DNA from: Bryopsis sp. KO-2023
Lineage: Eukaryota > Chlorophyta > Ulvophyceae > Bryopsidales > Bryopsidaceae
DNA length: 64,000 nt
Reading direction: 5' to 3'
Assembly: GCA_030272585.1 (NCBI GenBank)
Contig: BSYQ01000002.1
Span: forward strand, 2,480,001-2,544,000
The first letter of the stretch is position 1. Each line of letters begins with the position of its first letter. Below the pieces are notes generated by a model. It was not told the DNA's origin. It saw only the letters and a program-made list of their open reading frames with translations, and did no database searches. A program made the position numbers and the translations under genes. Below, piece by piece: positions 20,835-31,600 of this stretch.

Positions 20835-22201
20835 CAGGACCTGTGGTGATCATTGGAACAAAAGCAACAGTGAGGTTTGCACCTCATGAAACTAGCAACT
20901 CTGATCCCAGCAAATCAAAAAAATCAATATGGCGCAGAAGAACGACAGCTGAGGCCTTTTTCGTGGGTTTTTTTTTTTTTTTTTTTCGGTAGAGTGACGC
21001 CGTTTCGTTGGTTCACATCACGCAATGGTTTTCTTTTGGTTTCCCCACCTGACAGGCGCGCGTGCCACCCGTCGTCGACAGCGGAACTGGAATGGGTGGC
21101 TTTGCTGACTGAAGGAGTGGCGTCTGGTTAGCAAACAGCACCCTATTTTGCTTGTTTTTCAGTTGCGGATGCTTTAGGGGTGTCGCTTTTTCCTGACGTA
21201 ATTTTATGCTAATCCTCGCTTCTGTCGAGACCAAATCGTGGAAAGTTCGTGAATGAATTGATCTTTTTTTGGCTGTGGAAAAAGAGTGATATTTCGAACA
21301 AGATCTAACTGCTTGACAACATTTCTTCAAAAAAATAACAATATATATATATCTTGGCTGATATACAGTTCATTTCTTTATCATGTGCCACCATTTGAAT
21401 CATAAATGCATGCATGCATCCATCTCCAGCATGAAACTTGGGGAAAGAGATCTAGTGAGTACTTTTTGGCATTGGGCCCCAATATATATTGTTTTTCAAT
21501 TGTTTTTCAATTTTCAAGCCTTCCACAGTGGAGAGGGCTAAAAGAAAAGCACAACCAGTTAACAGGTCTTGTTTCAAATGTGATGCCAGATTTTTTTGTT
21601 TTTGTTGGCAATCTTGGCTGAGAATTCAAAACCAAAAGTAATGCGGAACCTGTGAATCACCATCGAAATAGAAAAAAAAACAAACATTGCTACAGGGAGA
21701 AAAATGCCTGGAGAAACAGCTCAGGCGATCACAACATCGCTCTTTTCCTTTTAAGGGTGATTCTGAAAGACAAACTGTAGCTCTTTCAACGAAAGGATTT
21801 TGAGATAATGGTCAGAGAAGGCTCGTATCAACCAAACAATGTAATCATTCAGAAACATAACTTTTGGTTGAGCAAACAAACAAGAAATCTTGTTTTTATC
21901 ATGCCACCAACAAAAAAAACTCCATCTTGGGGACCTCGTGGATGATCAGGGGAGTGTATGCAAAATAGATACAAAAATGGGGCTCGTTTTTTTCCGTTTT
22001 TTTCCGTTTTTTTCCTTCTTCCAACCAACAAGGTTAAAATCTGCAACAAAACTCAAAGTGATCCCCCTTCTCATGCGACCACGGGACGCCGCCTTCTTTC
22101 ACGCAAACGAAAGGGTAAAAATTGCAATCAAAAGCAACGTAGCAATCGCGGCACCAATCCTCTCCTGCGAAACACGATGGTTTTTTCACGTTTAACGCTT
22201 T
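20835..22201. other. No gene recognised; T-rich and simple repeats
   Basis: Contains a run of about 20 T at 20970-20988, a short (AT)n at 21340-21352, ATGCATGCATGC at about 21406 and a triple TTTTTTTCCG repeat at about 21990-22015. Open frames are short and unsupported. Confidence 0.45.
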
Positions 22202-22516
22202 TTACAGCCTAAACCTTCGAGCACACTGAGGAAAAGAACGAAGAAAACGCCAACCAACCAAAAAATCTACAAGACATGCCAGGCCAGTGCCTACAGCATC
22301 GGGGAAAGAAGAAAACGCTGCACCAAGAGATAACTCCTTTTTTTGCATGGAAGGATCCCGAGAGACCATGCTGTCTGGAAAAGGGCTAAACCGATCTGGA
22401 TAAGTGAAGCGTTGGAAACAACGCAACCCACCTGTCGTAGGAGCTAGTGGCCTGGAAAACGAACCCACTGTCAAAGCCATGAGGATCAAAAGAGCGAGCG
22501 CGGTCGATTTTGACAT
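22202..22516 (-). CDS. Hypothetical protein with N-terminal secretory signal
   Basis: The frame opens MSKSTALALLILMALTVGSFSRPLAP, a good signal peptide (short polar n-region, leucine-rich core), followed by a Ser/Arg/Pro-rich stretch that could be a transit peptide of the bipartite type used for complex plastids. A strong donor, ACAG/GTGGGT, at about 22433 suggests that only the first 28 or so codons are exon 1 and the rest of the open frame is intron. Downstream exons were not found. No domain is recognised; the plastid idea is inference. Confidence 0.35.
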   Translation of the reverse strand: MSKSTALALLILMALTVGSFSRPLAPTTGGLRCFQRFTYPDRFSPFPDSMVSRDPSMQKKELSLGAAFSSFPDAVGTGLACLVDFLVGWRFLRSFPQCARRFRL

Positions 22517-23069
22517 TGTGGAGTAGTCTCAGTGTGCGGTCTTCTTTTCGAGGGGCACCAGTGAAATGCTCTGAATCGATCGCCTCTGCGTTTTGCGTTG
22601 GCGATTTGTGGACGAGGGGGCCCTCACTGTTGGAGGAAAGCGGCTTCATCGGGATTTGGTCTAGGCCCTTTGGGGCGTCGTTTTCAGCTCCTTGGAGCGC
22701 CAAGTTCAAATCTAGTCATGATCACAAACGAAGAAGCCGCTCGGCTAAGGAGCGCCGAGTTGATATCGTCTACTCACAGTCATCTTTGGACTGTTCTGGT
22801 AGCTGCCAAACAAACAGGTTCTTCCCCTCGAATCGTGTTCTTTATTGTCGCCAGCGAACCCTTGTTCCCCTGTCTCTGGTTCAGCCAAAAGTTTTGGAAG
22901 GCTCACACTCTCGTGCGTCCGAAAATGAAAGTGTGTAGAGGAGGAATCGAACCCCCGCCAATACCCTAGGTCACCGTTGATCTGAGACTAGATCCGGCCA
23001 GAGTTAGGTACCAAGTCCATGTACTGAAGGTGCTATGGAACATCCACGTTCATTTTGACAACCAACTCC
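22517..23069. other. No gene recognised
   Basis: Plus-strand open frames at 22510-22938 and 22598-22969 have no recognisable features. A GGAGGAATCGAACCCCC stretch near 22940 looks like an antisense tRNA T-arm but no acceptor partner is present. Confidence 0.35.
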
Positions 23070-23545
23070 AGTGATCCCAAATGGGTCGGTGGCGCAAACT
23101 AAAGTATCTCCCCAACCACAAAAACTGAGCGGTCCCTCCGCCTGTCTGCCATTGGTGAATCCTGTGCTTTGCTCTGGTGCATTGTCCTTCCACCAAGATA
23201 GGCGGCCAGTGATCGCTGCTCGGTTCCCCGCCTAACGCTTTTCCTGACACTTCAACCATTCGACCACCCACTCTTCAGAGAAGGTGCTCGAACAGACCTA
23301 CCCCTTGGAAAGGATGCTCCATCAACGCTCAGCACTGGACCAAGGACACACACCTTCGATCCACGCTCAACAGTCCCCGCTTGGGTGATAAGCAGGCGCT
23401 ACCCTGCTCGACATTGTATTATAGCGGTTGGAGGCAGGTCATTTTTGTGCTCTGGGTTGGATTTGGAGCGCTGGCGACAAAACCAAATGTCAGTTCTGTG
23501 AAGCTCCAGCACACTCTGCGTGGTGGAAAACGAGGTGCACAGGGT
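23070..23545 (-). repeat. Dispersed repeat R1, copy 3 (inverted)
   Basis: Same repeat as at 9976-10505 on the minus strand. It stands directly head to head with copy 4, so the pair could form a cruciform. Confidence 0.75.
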
Positions 23546-24068
23546 GGAACGTTGTAACAATAGAAAAATCACTCAGATCACCACGCTGGGGAGAGTGGAA
23601 TCCTCAATGAAAGGAAAGCACACGCACTGCTGGAGCCACGTTCCACTCTGTGCACCTCGTTCTCCACCACGCAGAGTGTGCTGGAGTCTTGCAGAACTGA
23701 CATCTGGTTTTGTCGTCTGCGCTCTAGTTTCACCTGAAAGCCTGTAAATGGCGTGCGTTAAATTGGTACAATAGAACGTCGAGCAGAGTAGCGCCTGCTT
23801 ATCACCCAAGCGGGGACTGTTGAGCGTGGATCGATGGTGTGCGTCATTGGTCCAGTGTTGAGCGTCGATGGTGCATCCTTTCCAAGGGGCAGGTCTGTTC
23901 TGGCACCTTCTCTGAGGAGTCGGTGACGGAATAGGTGGAGTGCCAGGAAAAGCGCCAGGCGGGGAACCGAGCAGCGATCACTGGCCGCCTGCCTTGGTGG
24001 GAGGATAATGCACCAGAGCAAAGCACAGGATTCACCAATGACAGACAGGCAGAGGGACCGCTCAATTT
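23546..24068 (+). repeat. Dispersed repeat R1, copy 4
   Basis: Same repeat as at 9976-10505, at the left border of the duplicated ankyrin segment (23546-26702), just as copy 1 borders 9976-13056. Confidence 0.78.
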
Positions 24069-24870
24069 TTTAATTTTTTAAATTATATATATATATATAT
24101 TTCTTGTACTCCTCATCGTTTGGGAGGATAACTGTGGACAAACTACATTCTCATTCGTGGTGGGATCGAGCAAGGGAGCTCAGAGAAAAACAGAGAGCGT
24201 TCTTGGAGGGTTTGCTTCAGGTGCATACTTTACTTCTGTTGCCGCTTAACAATCCCTAGATTGTTATCCATGGAAATATATTTCTCCATTTTGGAAACTA
24301 TTGTTCGGGGGAGGAGGGAAATTCTTATAGAAACACTTTATTCCTTTTGGTTTCAGGTAGTTTTATGTTGCTTCATGAACGAGGTGCAATTCACGAAGGT
24401 GCCTTAGAAGGGTTTCAAGAAAATGTACCACTTAGAGAGGTGTTCTCCTGATCAGTCCTGTCGACCAGAGAAAACGGTTCTGTCAATTTGAACTGCTGAG
24501 CAAAAACCTTTCAATACACCAACTGTGGGGATCTGAACAGCGTAGTCACACAGCTTAGCGATTATCGCTGGTCATACTCAATCATATTTGCAACATCCCT
24601 TGAGAATACAAAAATAAGAGTTGAAATACTTGTACAAACAGTCGGTACCAAACCATTGTATTCTAGTGCCAAAAAGCAACATAACCTAAACAGGAAACTC
24701 AGCAAAAAAACCCATATAACATTTCTCAATAATATCCAGGGATTACGAGACAGTCTCGAATTGTCTTTTTCCTCAGGCCTGAGGGGAAAAACATTGCGCC
24801 AGCGTTGATCACATGGCGTTTGGACAGGATGGAGGCCTTGCATTTACTAACAGTTGGAAGTCGGAAACGC
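24069..24870. repeat. Duplicated intergenic DNA 3' of ankyrin copy 2
   Basis: From about 24430 to 24870 it is nearly identical to 10780-11213, the flank of ankyrin copy 1. The part 24069-24430 is more diverged from 10505-10780. It includes an (AT)n tract near 24088. No gene seen. Confidence 0.6.
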
Positions 24871-26478
24871 TCAGTCGAGTAGCTCATGCAGCTCGTTCTC
24901 GGTTTCCTCATCACAAGGATTGAATGGACAAGTACAAATAACATCCTTCGCAGTCTCCCCATCCGAGTCTTTCGCGTTTTTATCGAGCCCTGTTCAAACG
25001 ATCGCCCACTCAACGGTACTCCTAATTCACAGGGTTGCTCGACATCGTTCACTTGTCAGTAGCACTTCTTTGTTCGAACATGCACCCCATACCTCGTTGG
25101 ATCTTCAGGGAAGATCAAAGAGGCAAAACACATTTAATTCGTTGTTTCCTGAATTTTTTCACTTTGAGGATTTTTCGCTTCGCACCTGCTCCAAGAAGAG
25201 TCTTGACAGCCACGACACTGCCGTTCATAGCAGCCGTGCCCAACAAATTCAAAGGACCGGAGTCGGCGCCTAGCAATCGCAAAAGAAAAGCGACCTCAGT
25301 TGCTCATCAACTGCTCCAGATCACACCTTGAAAGAAATAAGGCAGGAAAGGAAGCAAAATCGAGCATATACCCGCTAGAAGCAAGTACTCCACAACTTCA
25401 GAGTGGCCGTTCTTGGCCGCATCGAGCACCGCGTTGCCGCCAGCCTCAGCCTCCAAGTTTGCCCCACGGCTAACAAACACCTGCAAATATTGAAAGAGGG
25501 CATGGTTTCGTGGGTTTGTGCTGATTTCGGCTCGCAAAGTACGATTCACGTATAATATTCAAGAAGAAGAACCGGCGGTTGCCGCTTCTTTCCACCAAAG
25601 TACCACTAACAATAAGATGTTTTAAATGGTGGGATTACCTTGACTTGGTCGAGATCTCCATCACGGGCAGCCTCCAAGAGCATCTCATCAACATCCTTGA
25701 AACCAAACACGCCTCAGCATATTTTTCTGTAATTTTTTAACGCACCAGTGACGTTGAAACTAGAGCATTTGAACGGAAGGTGAGGATACCTCTTGATCAT
25801 CTGCTGATAAAACAGTAGAAGGGGATGGAGGTCCAGCAACCTCCTCCAGGGAGGCCTCTAATACCGACTCGAGCTCCAGATCCATATCAGCCTTCAGGAA
25901 CGAGCGAACACATACTCATACACGAAACAGAAAAGATAAATCTCGTAGAAAGACAAAAACGTCAAAGTGAATGAAGGATGTCCGCATACGCGCGAACGCA
26001 CGTCACATGGAGAGGAGGAGTCTCGTTATGATTCGAAGGAAACGCAGCAATGCTGGGAAGATTCTGTTCACCTCATTTTGGAGTAGTTTTCTGAAATCGC
26101 GGTGAGGGTGCGTGGAGGGTGTGGAGCCTCCTGTGGACACAAGTAAACACGTTGAAAAAGAAAACGTGAAGATATCGATAGGACCAAAAAATGGAATGCC
26201 ACACACACCCGACTCATAGATTCAGCAGCTCTGATGGAGCGAAATCAAGGCTAATGCTCCCTTCTTCTTGCTGGGACCACGAGAAAGAAAAATGAAGGCG
26301 TTTCAAGGACCCCAATCATTCAATCTTCATTTTGCGCCGACCTGAGCGTAGCGCTTGCGTCGGTTTGCTCACCGGATCGAAGCTGTCCCATCGATTCAAG
26401 ACAAGGGAGAGCTGGCGTCGTTTCCACGATGGTGGACGCCAGTAAAAGAAGAAGCGTTGTTGTTGGAGCGGTCATCAT
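24871..26478 (-). CDS. Small secreted ankyrin-repeat protein, copy 2 (7 exons)
   Basis: Paralogue of the gene at 11214-12835 with the same exon plan: 26478-26373, 26130-26072, 25891-25790, 25695-25639, 25480-25372, 25269-25186 and 24989-24871. All seven exon lengths equal those of copy 1. The region upstream of about 25900 appears identical to copy 1, while exons 3-7 carry a few amino-acid changes (for example VFVSRGANLEAEAGG for ESVRRGANVEAEAGG and PLNLLGTAAMNG for TYFLLGTAAMNG). All exons are open, so both copies look functional. Signal peptide and ankyrin repeats are as described for copy 1. Confidence 0.75.
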
Positions 26479-27404
26479 CCTGGCCGAGATGTCGCTTCTC
26501 GTCGTGAGCAGTTCGGCGGGACGGGGAGAAAACTCTTCCGAAAACAAGTCTTTTGAGCGGGGAACAAAGAGCTACGCAAAATCAAATCGAAAAGAAAGTC
26601 TGTGGTGCTGGGAAGTGGGCGGCTGTTTCTTGTCGTGGTCGTTGCGGGAGCGTTACGACGCCTTAAAAAGTCCCGCTGGCGACGCGGAGAATGGAGGATG
26701 TATGGCCACTTGTAAGACATTCATACTCGGAGCAGCTGGGAGGTATGCCCACGCTTGACCCTCACTGTACCATTTTGTGCGCACGTTCTGATCGGGTTCC
26801 GATTCGGAACTTCCGAAACCCGTGATAATGTACGAAAATCCCTCGTTTTGGTCCCCCTCCCTCCATTTTCCGCTTGTCGTTGCTCTTTGCTTAGAGCGCT
26901 AGAGCACATGCGGATCGAATTCGGCTGAGGCGTTGCTGTGGCCCTGCTATCTTGAGTCGGTGGAAGGAAACGACTTCAACGAAGTTTCCTTCCACTATTA
27001 CTGAGCTTTTTGCTCACGTGAGTGCGCTTGTCTCGTACCCCCAATTGAAACTCTGTTCCACCCGTCCACAGTACGACAATGTAGACCATGTGACATGGTG
27101 TAAACGATTATCCGTCCGACCGACCGACCAACCGTCCAGCAAAGAGTGATAGTAACCAAGAGTCTTCGAACAGAGTTCGAAACGAACAACAGCGAACCTT
27201 AGAGTGACACCAGACGAGACCAAACGACACCAAACCAACCGAACTTTACCAAGCCAAAGAATGTTTACAGCCCCAGAATAATCCCTATATCCTTCCTGTA
27301 CTGCCACACATCCAGAGAACTCCCACCCCAGTAATTTCCCAACAAATGTCTCCCATTAAACCCCAATTTACATTGATAGACCACTCTTCTTTTGCAATGG
27401 TACA

Positions 27405-28020
27405 CTGGTGTACGAGCACTCGCGAACAAGTGTAGCCCCTTGGTACCATGAAGTCCTTGAAGAACTGCACCACATACGTTCCACTTGCTTGTCACGCGAA
27501 GCCAATTGGAAGCGCTCGTCCAAGCTTAAGCGCTGCTCAGCTTCTCCACTGCTGTGAACTAGTTTTTTTGTGATGACTAACTGATGCGTTTTCTACCCTT
27601 GATTCGATTCTTTTTCTGCTCCGACTCGAACAGAACGACTTTTGTCGCAGGTAGTGTTAGCATCTGTGTAGGGCTGCAGCCGAATCGCGGCGGACCGCGG
27701 CCCAAAAATCGAGATGGATCAAGAGAGTTGTCAACCGACGGACCGAATGTTGTGGGATACAGTTTTGCGACAGGACGAAGCCACACGCACAGCCGAAAAA
27801 CGAAATGTGGGAGAAAATACAGTTCCACAGTGCTGAGTCGCTCAAGGTCGTATTGGTGAATGGGGATTTTTTAGCTTGGGATGTAGTTTTGCCAGAATAG
27901 TAAAGACTTTGGGAAGACTTTGGTCACTGGATATGTTGCGTCTTTGATTTTCATTCATTGCTTGTTTGTAAGGCTCTTTTTTGGGGGCTGGTCGTTTTTT
28001 ACTTGAGACGAGTTGAGTGA
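27405..28020. other. Duplicated segment, B side
   Basis: Inverted counterpart of about 5965-6640. It contains the conserved short frame ending SLKVVLVNGDFLAWDVVLPE (plus strand, to 27899). Compared with the A side, about 300 bases at 27108-27405 are extra, and the A-side mariner-type element is absent. Confidence 0.6.
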
Positions 28021-29044
28021 ACAGGCAAGATTAGAAATGGGTTGGCTGTGGGGCCTCAAGTGCACTGCTCTGCTCCTAATTTACCTTATGTTTCGCGTGG
28101 CAAAACCTCCCTCCGTCACAACCCCGTGATTCGCTTGATTACCGAATCCACACACTCCTCGCCTCCAAAAACTTCTGGTTTTGTCCTAGAGTGCACCTCC
28201 TCTCCATGTCCTCTTCCCACACCCCGGACGCTCTGGCTTAACCTGAACGTGTCAATTTCTTTTCCCAAGATCTTCAGCTTCTCTCAGTACTCCGTCAGCT
28301 CTATTGCACGTGACCTTTTTCGACATATATATCAATCAATCAATGATTACAGATATATATATATATATATATATACTAGCAGGCCGTTGCAGCTTCGCTT
28401 GCAAATAAAAACGCCTCATGCCTCTTTGAGATCGATGGGACAACGATACATTTTTATTAATGGCACACACAAACAACATGTAATAAATCTTGTGGAGTTC
28501 AAGGTTAGAAGAGAGAAGCGAAAGAGCATTCAAAAGTGTTTCTTTGGTTTTTTTCCTTACAGCCCCTAAGTTTTCTTTTTCCTACTCCTAAGATCAATGT
28601 CAAGTTTGGTTTTTTTCTTCAAATTTTGCACCCTTTTGTCTTCTCCCTTTTTTCTTTTTTTAGCCAATTTTTCTCTTTCTTCATCTTCTTGTTTAAGCTT
28701 ATTTTTTTCTTTGGGGTGATGGCGTACTTTTGATTGGGTGGTGGGTAGTTTGAATTGGTGGCGGCGGCCTCCTTGAAAGTAGAGGATTTGAGTGGGGAGT
28801 TTGGCGTCAATTTGAAAAAATACCCGAAGCAGTTGCTGGGGATTGGCAACACAACTTTCGATCCGACGACCATAGTTTTAAACCCTTACAATGTGCAGTG
28901 CAAGGTCAGTGAACTTTTTGGGGGGTTCAGAAATAGAAGGCAAGCCTTGTGAATGTAGTAGAGTCCACGTAAAAAACTGATAAATCTGTTAAATCAGGCA
29001 TTCCACTTCTCCCACCACTGGTTTCAGTTCTAACGAACTTTTAG

Positions 29045-29790
29045 TCAAATGCGACAAAAAACACGAAAGCCAACCTACCGAAATCTCAAAACTCCCCATC
29101 CCCGTCAGAGGAAATCTGCAAAATCTACCCTCCAACATATCATTGTATCCACTGGAAATTCGCAAAAAATCTCCCAAGGGAAAAGAGATAAAACACCCCC
29201 ACAATAATATCCACCCTTCACTGCAGATTCACCAACTTTGCAGATTCACCAGCTGGGTAGCTTTGATTCCAGAGTATTTCCAGATAGGGGCATTCAACGC
29301 CTGCCTGAAGCATCAGTGATTCCAACTCAGTGTCCTTCTGATCAACCCAATCCCAATCAGCAACTGCCTTCAACAAAGGTGTTTTCAAGCCTCCTCACAG
29401 TTTTCAACAGGCCTCTGGTGAGGTCTTTTTCTCTTCCCTTTTCCAGCCAAAATTTTATCTTTCTTTTTCTCTGTCTCTGTCTCTTTGCTCTGAAAAGTTT
29501 TTTTTCCAGCTCTCCCGCCACAGGTATCAGATATATAAATATGATGTGACAAAAACAAAAAACACGAAAGTCAGTCTACCGAAACTCAAAACTCCTCATC
29601 CGGACAGGGATCCCTGTCATAGGAAAATCTGCAAAATCTACCCTCCAACAGAGCATTGTATCCACTGGAAACTCCCAAAAAATCTCCCAAGGAAAAAAAA
29701 AAATACCCCCAAAAAAATATCCAATCAACTATCCACCCTTCACTGCAGATCCACCAACTGAGTAGCTTTGATTCCAGAGTGTTTTTTTGG
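29045..29790. repeat. Direct duplication, two about 240-bp units 500 bp apart
   Basis: Sequence at 29045-29285 recurs, diverged by small changes, at 29545-29790. Both units contain the string ATCTGCAAAATCTACCCTCC and end in GTAGCTTTGATTCCAGAGT. They lie inside the B-specific insertion. Non-coding as far as I can see. Confidence 0.7.
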
Positions 29791-30469
29791 TCTTTTTTTC
29801 ACCTCTACACGTTAAAGTCTTCTTCGGGAAAGCTGCTTTGAGTTTGCTTTGAGTGGAGGCCAGCCTCTTCAGACATCATCTTTTCGGACCACCCGCTGAG
29901 TTGAGCGAGGAGTGGCTGCGCTTGCTCGACCATCACACTGCATTCAAGGAGATGATCGCTGCCTTAAAAAAAAAACAATCAAAGGAAGCCAGTCCTGTGG
30001 CAAAACTCTCCATTTTTCTGCAATTTTATTCTCTATTTCATTCTATTTATGGCTCCAACACTCCACAGTTATTTGCATATTTATTTTTGTGGACCTCATT
30101 GAAACTTACACCCAAGTCTTTTGTCCCTCTTTTAGTCCATGCGGCCTACAGCGCCTGGGCTGAATGCTCTATCCCATGTGGACGAACTTTAATTTTTCAA
30201 AGTCAATGAGAAAAACAACACCCCAGCAGATTTTCCCAAAACAATCGTAGTGGCCCCACCTTGTGCCTAGCCGTAGTCGCACGCGGATTCGCCATCAATG
30301 CTCCACCACTCGTTATTAGCCTTCTTCAGCTTGCTCTGAGAGCCGCTGACAGCCTGTTTTTTTTTTGGCCGGTTTTATTCTTATCCCCACTTCTTTTTCG
30401 ATCTGGAGGTCACACCAAAACTTAACGGTTTGACCGTGTTCCTCGACGATTTGAAACCCGTCGATCAAA

Positions 30470-30517
30470 ACGCAGTGGGGAGTCGAACCCCGTCATTCTG
30501 GGCCGTTTCCAGTGCGT
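30470..30517 (-). other. tRNA-like mini-fold
   Basis: On the minus strand ACGCA pairs with TGCGT and encloses a CTGG/CCAG stem with a 7-base loop and a GGGG/CCCC stem with loop TTCGACT. It looks like a tRNA without a D-arm. It is probably a tRNA-derived relic; a functional RNA is not supported. Confidence 0.3.
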
Positions 30518-31481
30518 CCGTTTCCGATTTTCACGAATTCAAGGCGCCACAGCGCCGCCGCCATCCCCAAAAAAATCAGTCCTTGAAGTGAACAGAGCCA
30601 CAAATTCACTCACATAGGTCTTCAGTAAAAGCGACTGCAGATTTTATACCTGTCGACGCGTTCGCACCATTCCCACTTCGTTGTAGCACTCGCCAGAGCT
30701 CCTCTGATGCGTCTTCCTCTGCGTTTGACCGAGGGTTGACCAAGCGTTCGACCTTCGACAAAGAGCTCAGCTAAGCTCGACCTTCGACAAACAGCTCATC
30801 CAGGCTCGCTCAGTCTGTGGTGAAGACTGGCGTGAGCGTCCGAGACCTGACGACTGGGGTTGAGCGTTTCAGAGGCAGCAAGACTCACACAAACGACATG
30901 AGAAATAATGATGACATCGATACTTAAATGCTCCGCCAGCGACGAAAGCGCTTGCGCATATATAAATAAGATCGTTGGCTTGCTGGAGGTGTTCCACCTG
31001 CTGTGCAAAAGGACACCTCTTGATGATGGAACTGAAATGCAAATCTGGAAAAACAAAACACATTTCAAAAAACCTAAGAATAGCACGTTTTATTGTGTTT
31101 TTTGGAGTTCTTTTCTCCCAAATCTCAAGGGGAACAGGAAGAGGAAGGATTGGGAAGACAGCCTAATGTGAGACTTTTTTCATAACAAAGCAGACATTCC
31201 TATCCTCCAGTCCAGATTCTTTCCACACAGGGTGAAAAAACATGCTTATTTATTCAATGGTAACCGAACTACGTCCACCGCCTTCTGGAAGTCGTCGACT
31301 CGATCGGGTCGTTTCCCTAACTGTCGTCACAAAGATTCTATTCTCATTTCATTTTGGCACTGTCAGTGTTTGGATGAAACCAAATCGTCAATGTCTTGTT
31401 TGTTCTTCTTTATGATAAATATCCCGAACTGCCAAGGTCGTCAAATTTATATCATAACAACAACAAAATCATAGGATGAAG

Positions 31482-31489
31482 TGACGTCA
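31482..31489. promoter_or_regulatory. CRE-like palindrome TGACGTCA upstream of copy B
   Basis: Perfect TGACGTCA about 110 bases before the exon 1 ATG of copy B, equivalent in position to those of copies A and C. bZIP-site function is inferred. Confidence 0.35.
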
Positions 31490-31600
31490 AAACCGTCATT
31501 CGTCAGCATTCCAGATTTCAACCCACGTGAGTATTTTTGACCGAGTTGCTGTCTTCCATACAAAAGTGTTGCAACTTATCAGGGAAACACACTCGTTGAA

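Larger units (their letters stand above)
23546..26702 (+). repeat. Segmental duplication S2, second copy
   Basis: It matches 9976-13056. Its right end continues without a break into the B-side copy of the other duplication at 26703, which is the uninterrupted form of the site split by the pogo element elsewhere. Confidence 0.9.
28331..30965. other. 2.6-kb insertion unique to the B side
   Basis: Compared with the A-side sequence at about 5680-5690, this block is extra. It begins and ends in AT-rich simple sequence. Inside are an (AT)n tract (28350-28375), T-rich stretches, a direct duplication (29045-29285 and 29545-29790), weak open frames and a tRNA-like hairpin set at 30470-30517. The frame at 29853-30209 contains a plausible charged helix (ELSEEWLRLLDHH) but I recognise no domain. 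No transposase, reverse transcriptase or clear terminal repeats are seen, so its origin is unknown. It could equally be unique ancestral sequence deleted from A. Confidence 0.5.
28021..31060 (-). pseudogene. Orphan exon 8 relic on the B side, split by an insertion
   Basis: The minus strand of 30975-31060 and then 28330-28021 matches the relic at 5565-5960. In the A-side copy these two halves are contiguous across a short (AT)n stretch; here about 2.63 kb is inserted between them. The relic is degenerate and non-coding. Confidence 0.55.

Noticed and set aside
22937-23010. Possible tRNA on the minus strand (GGGGGTTCGATTCC arm)
   Set aside because: The T-arm looks right but no 5' acceptor partner or D-arm can be found at the proper distance.
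23428-23610. CRISPR-like or regular short repeats in R1
   Set aside because: The similarity is between whole inverted R1 copies; there are no regularly spaced short repeats, and the genome is eukaryotic.
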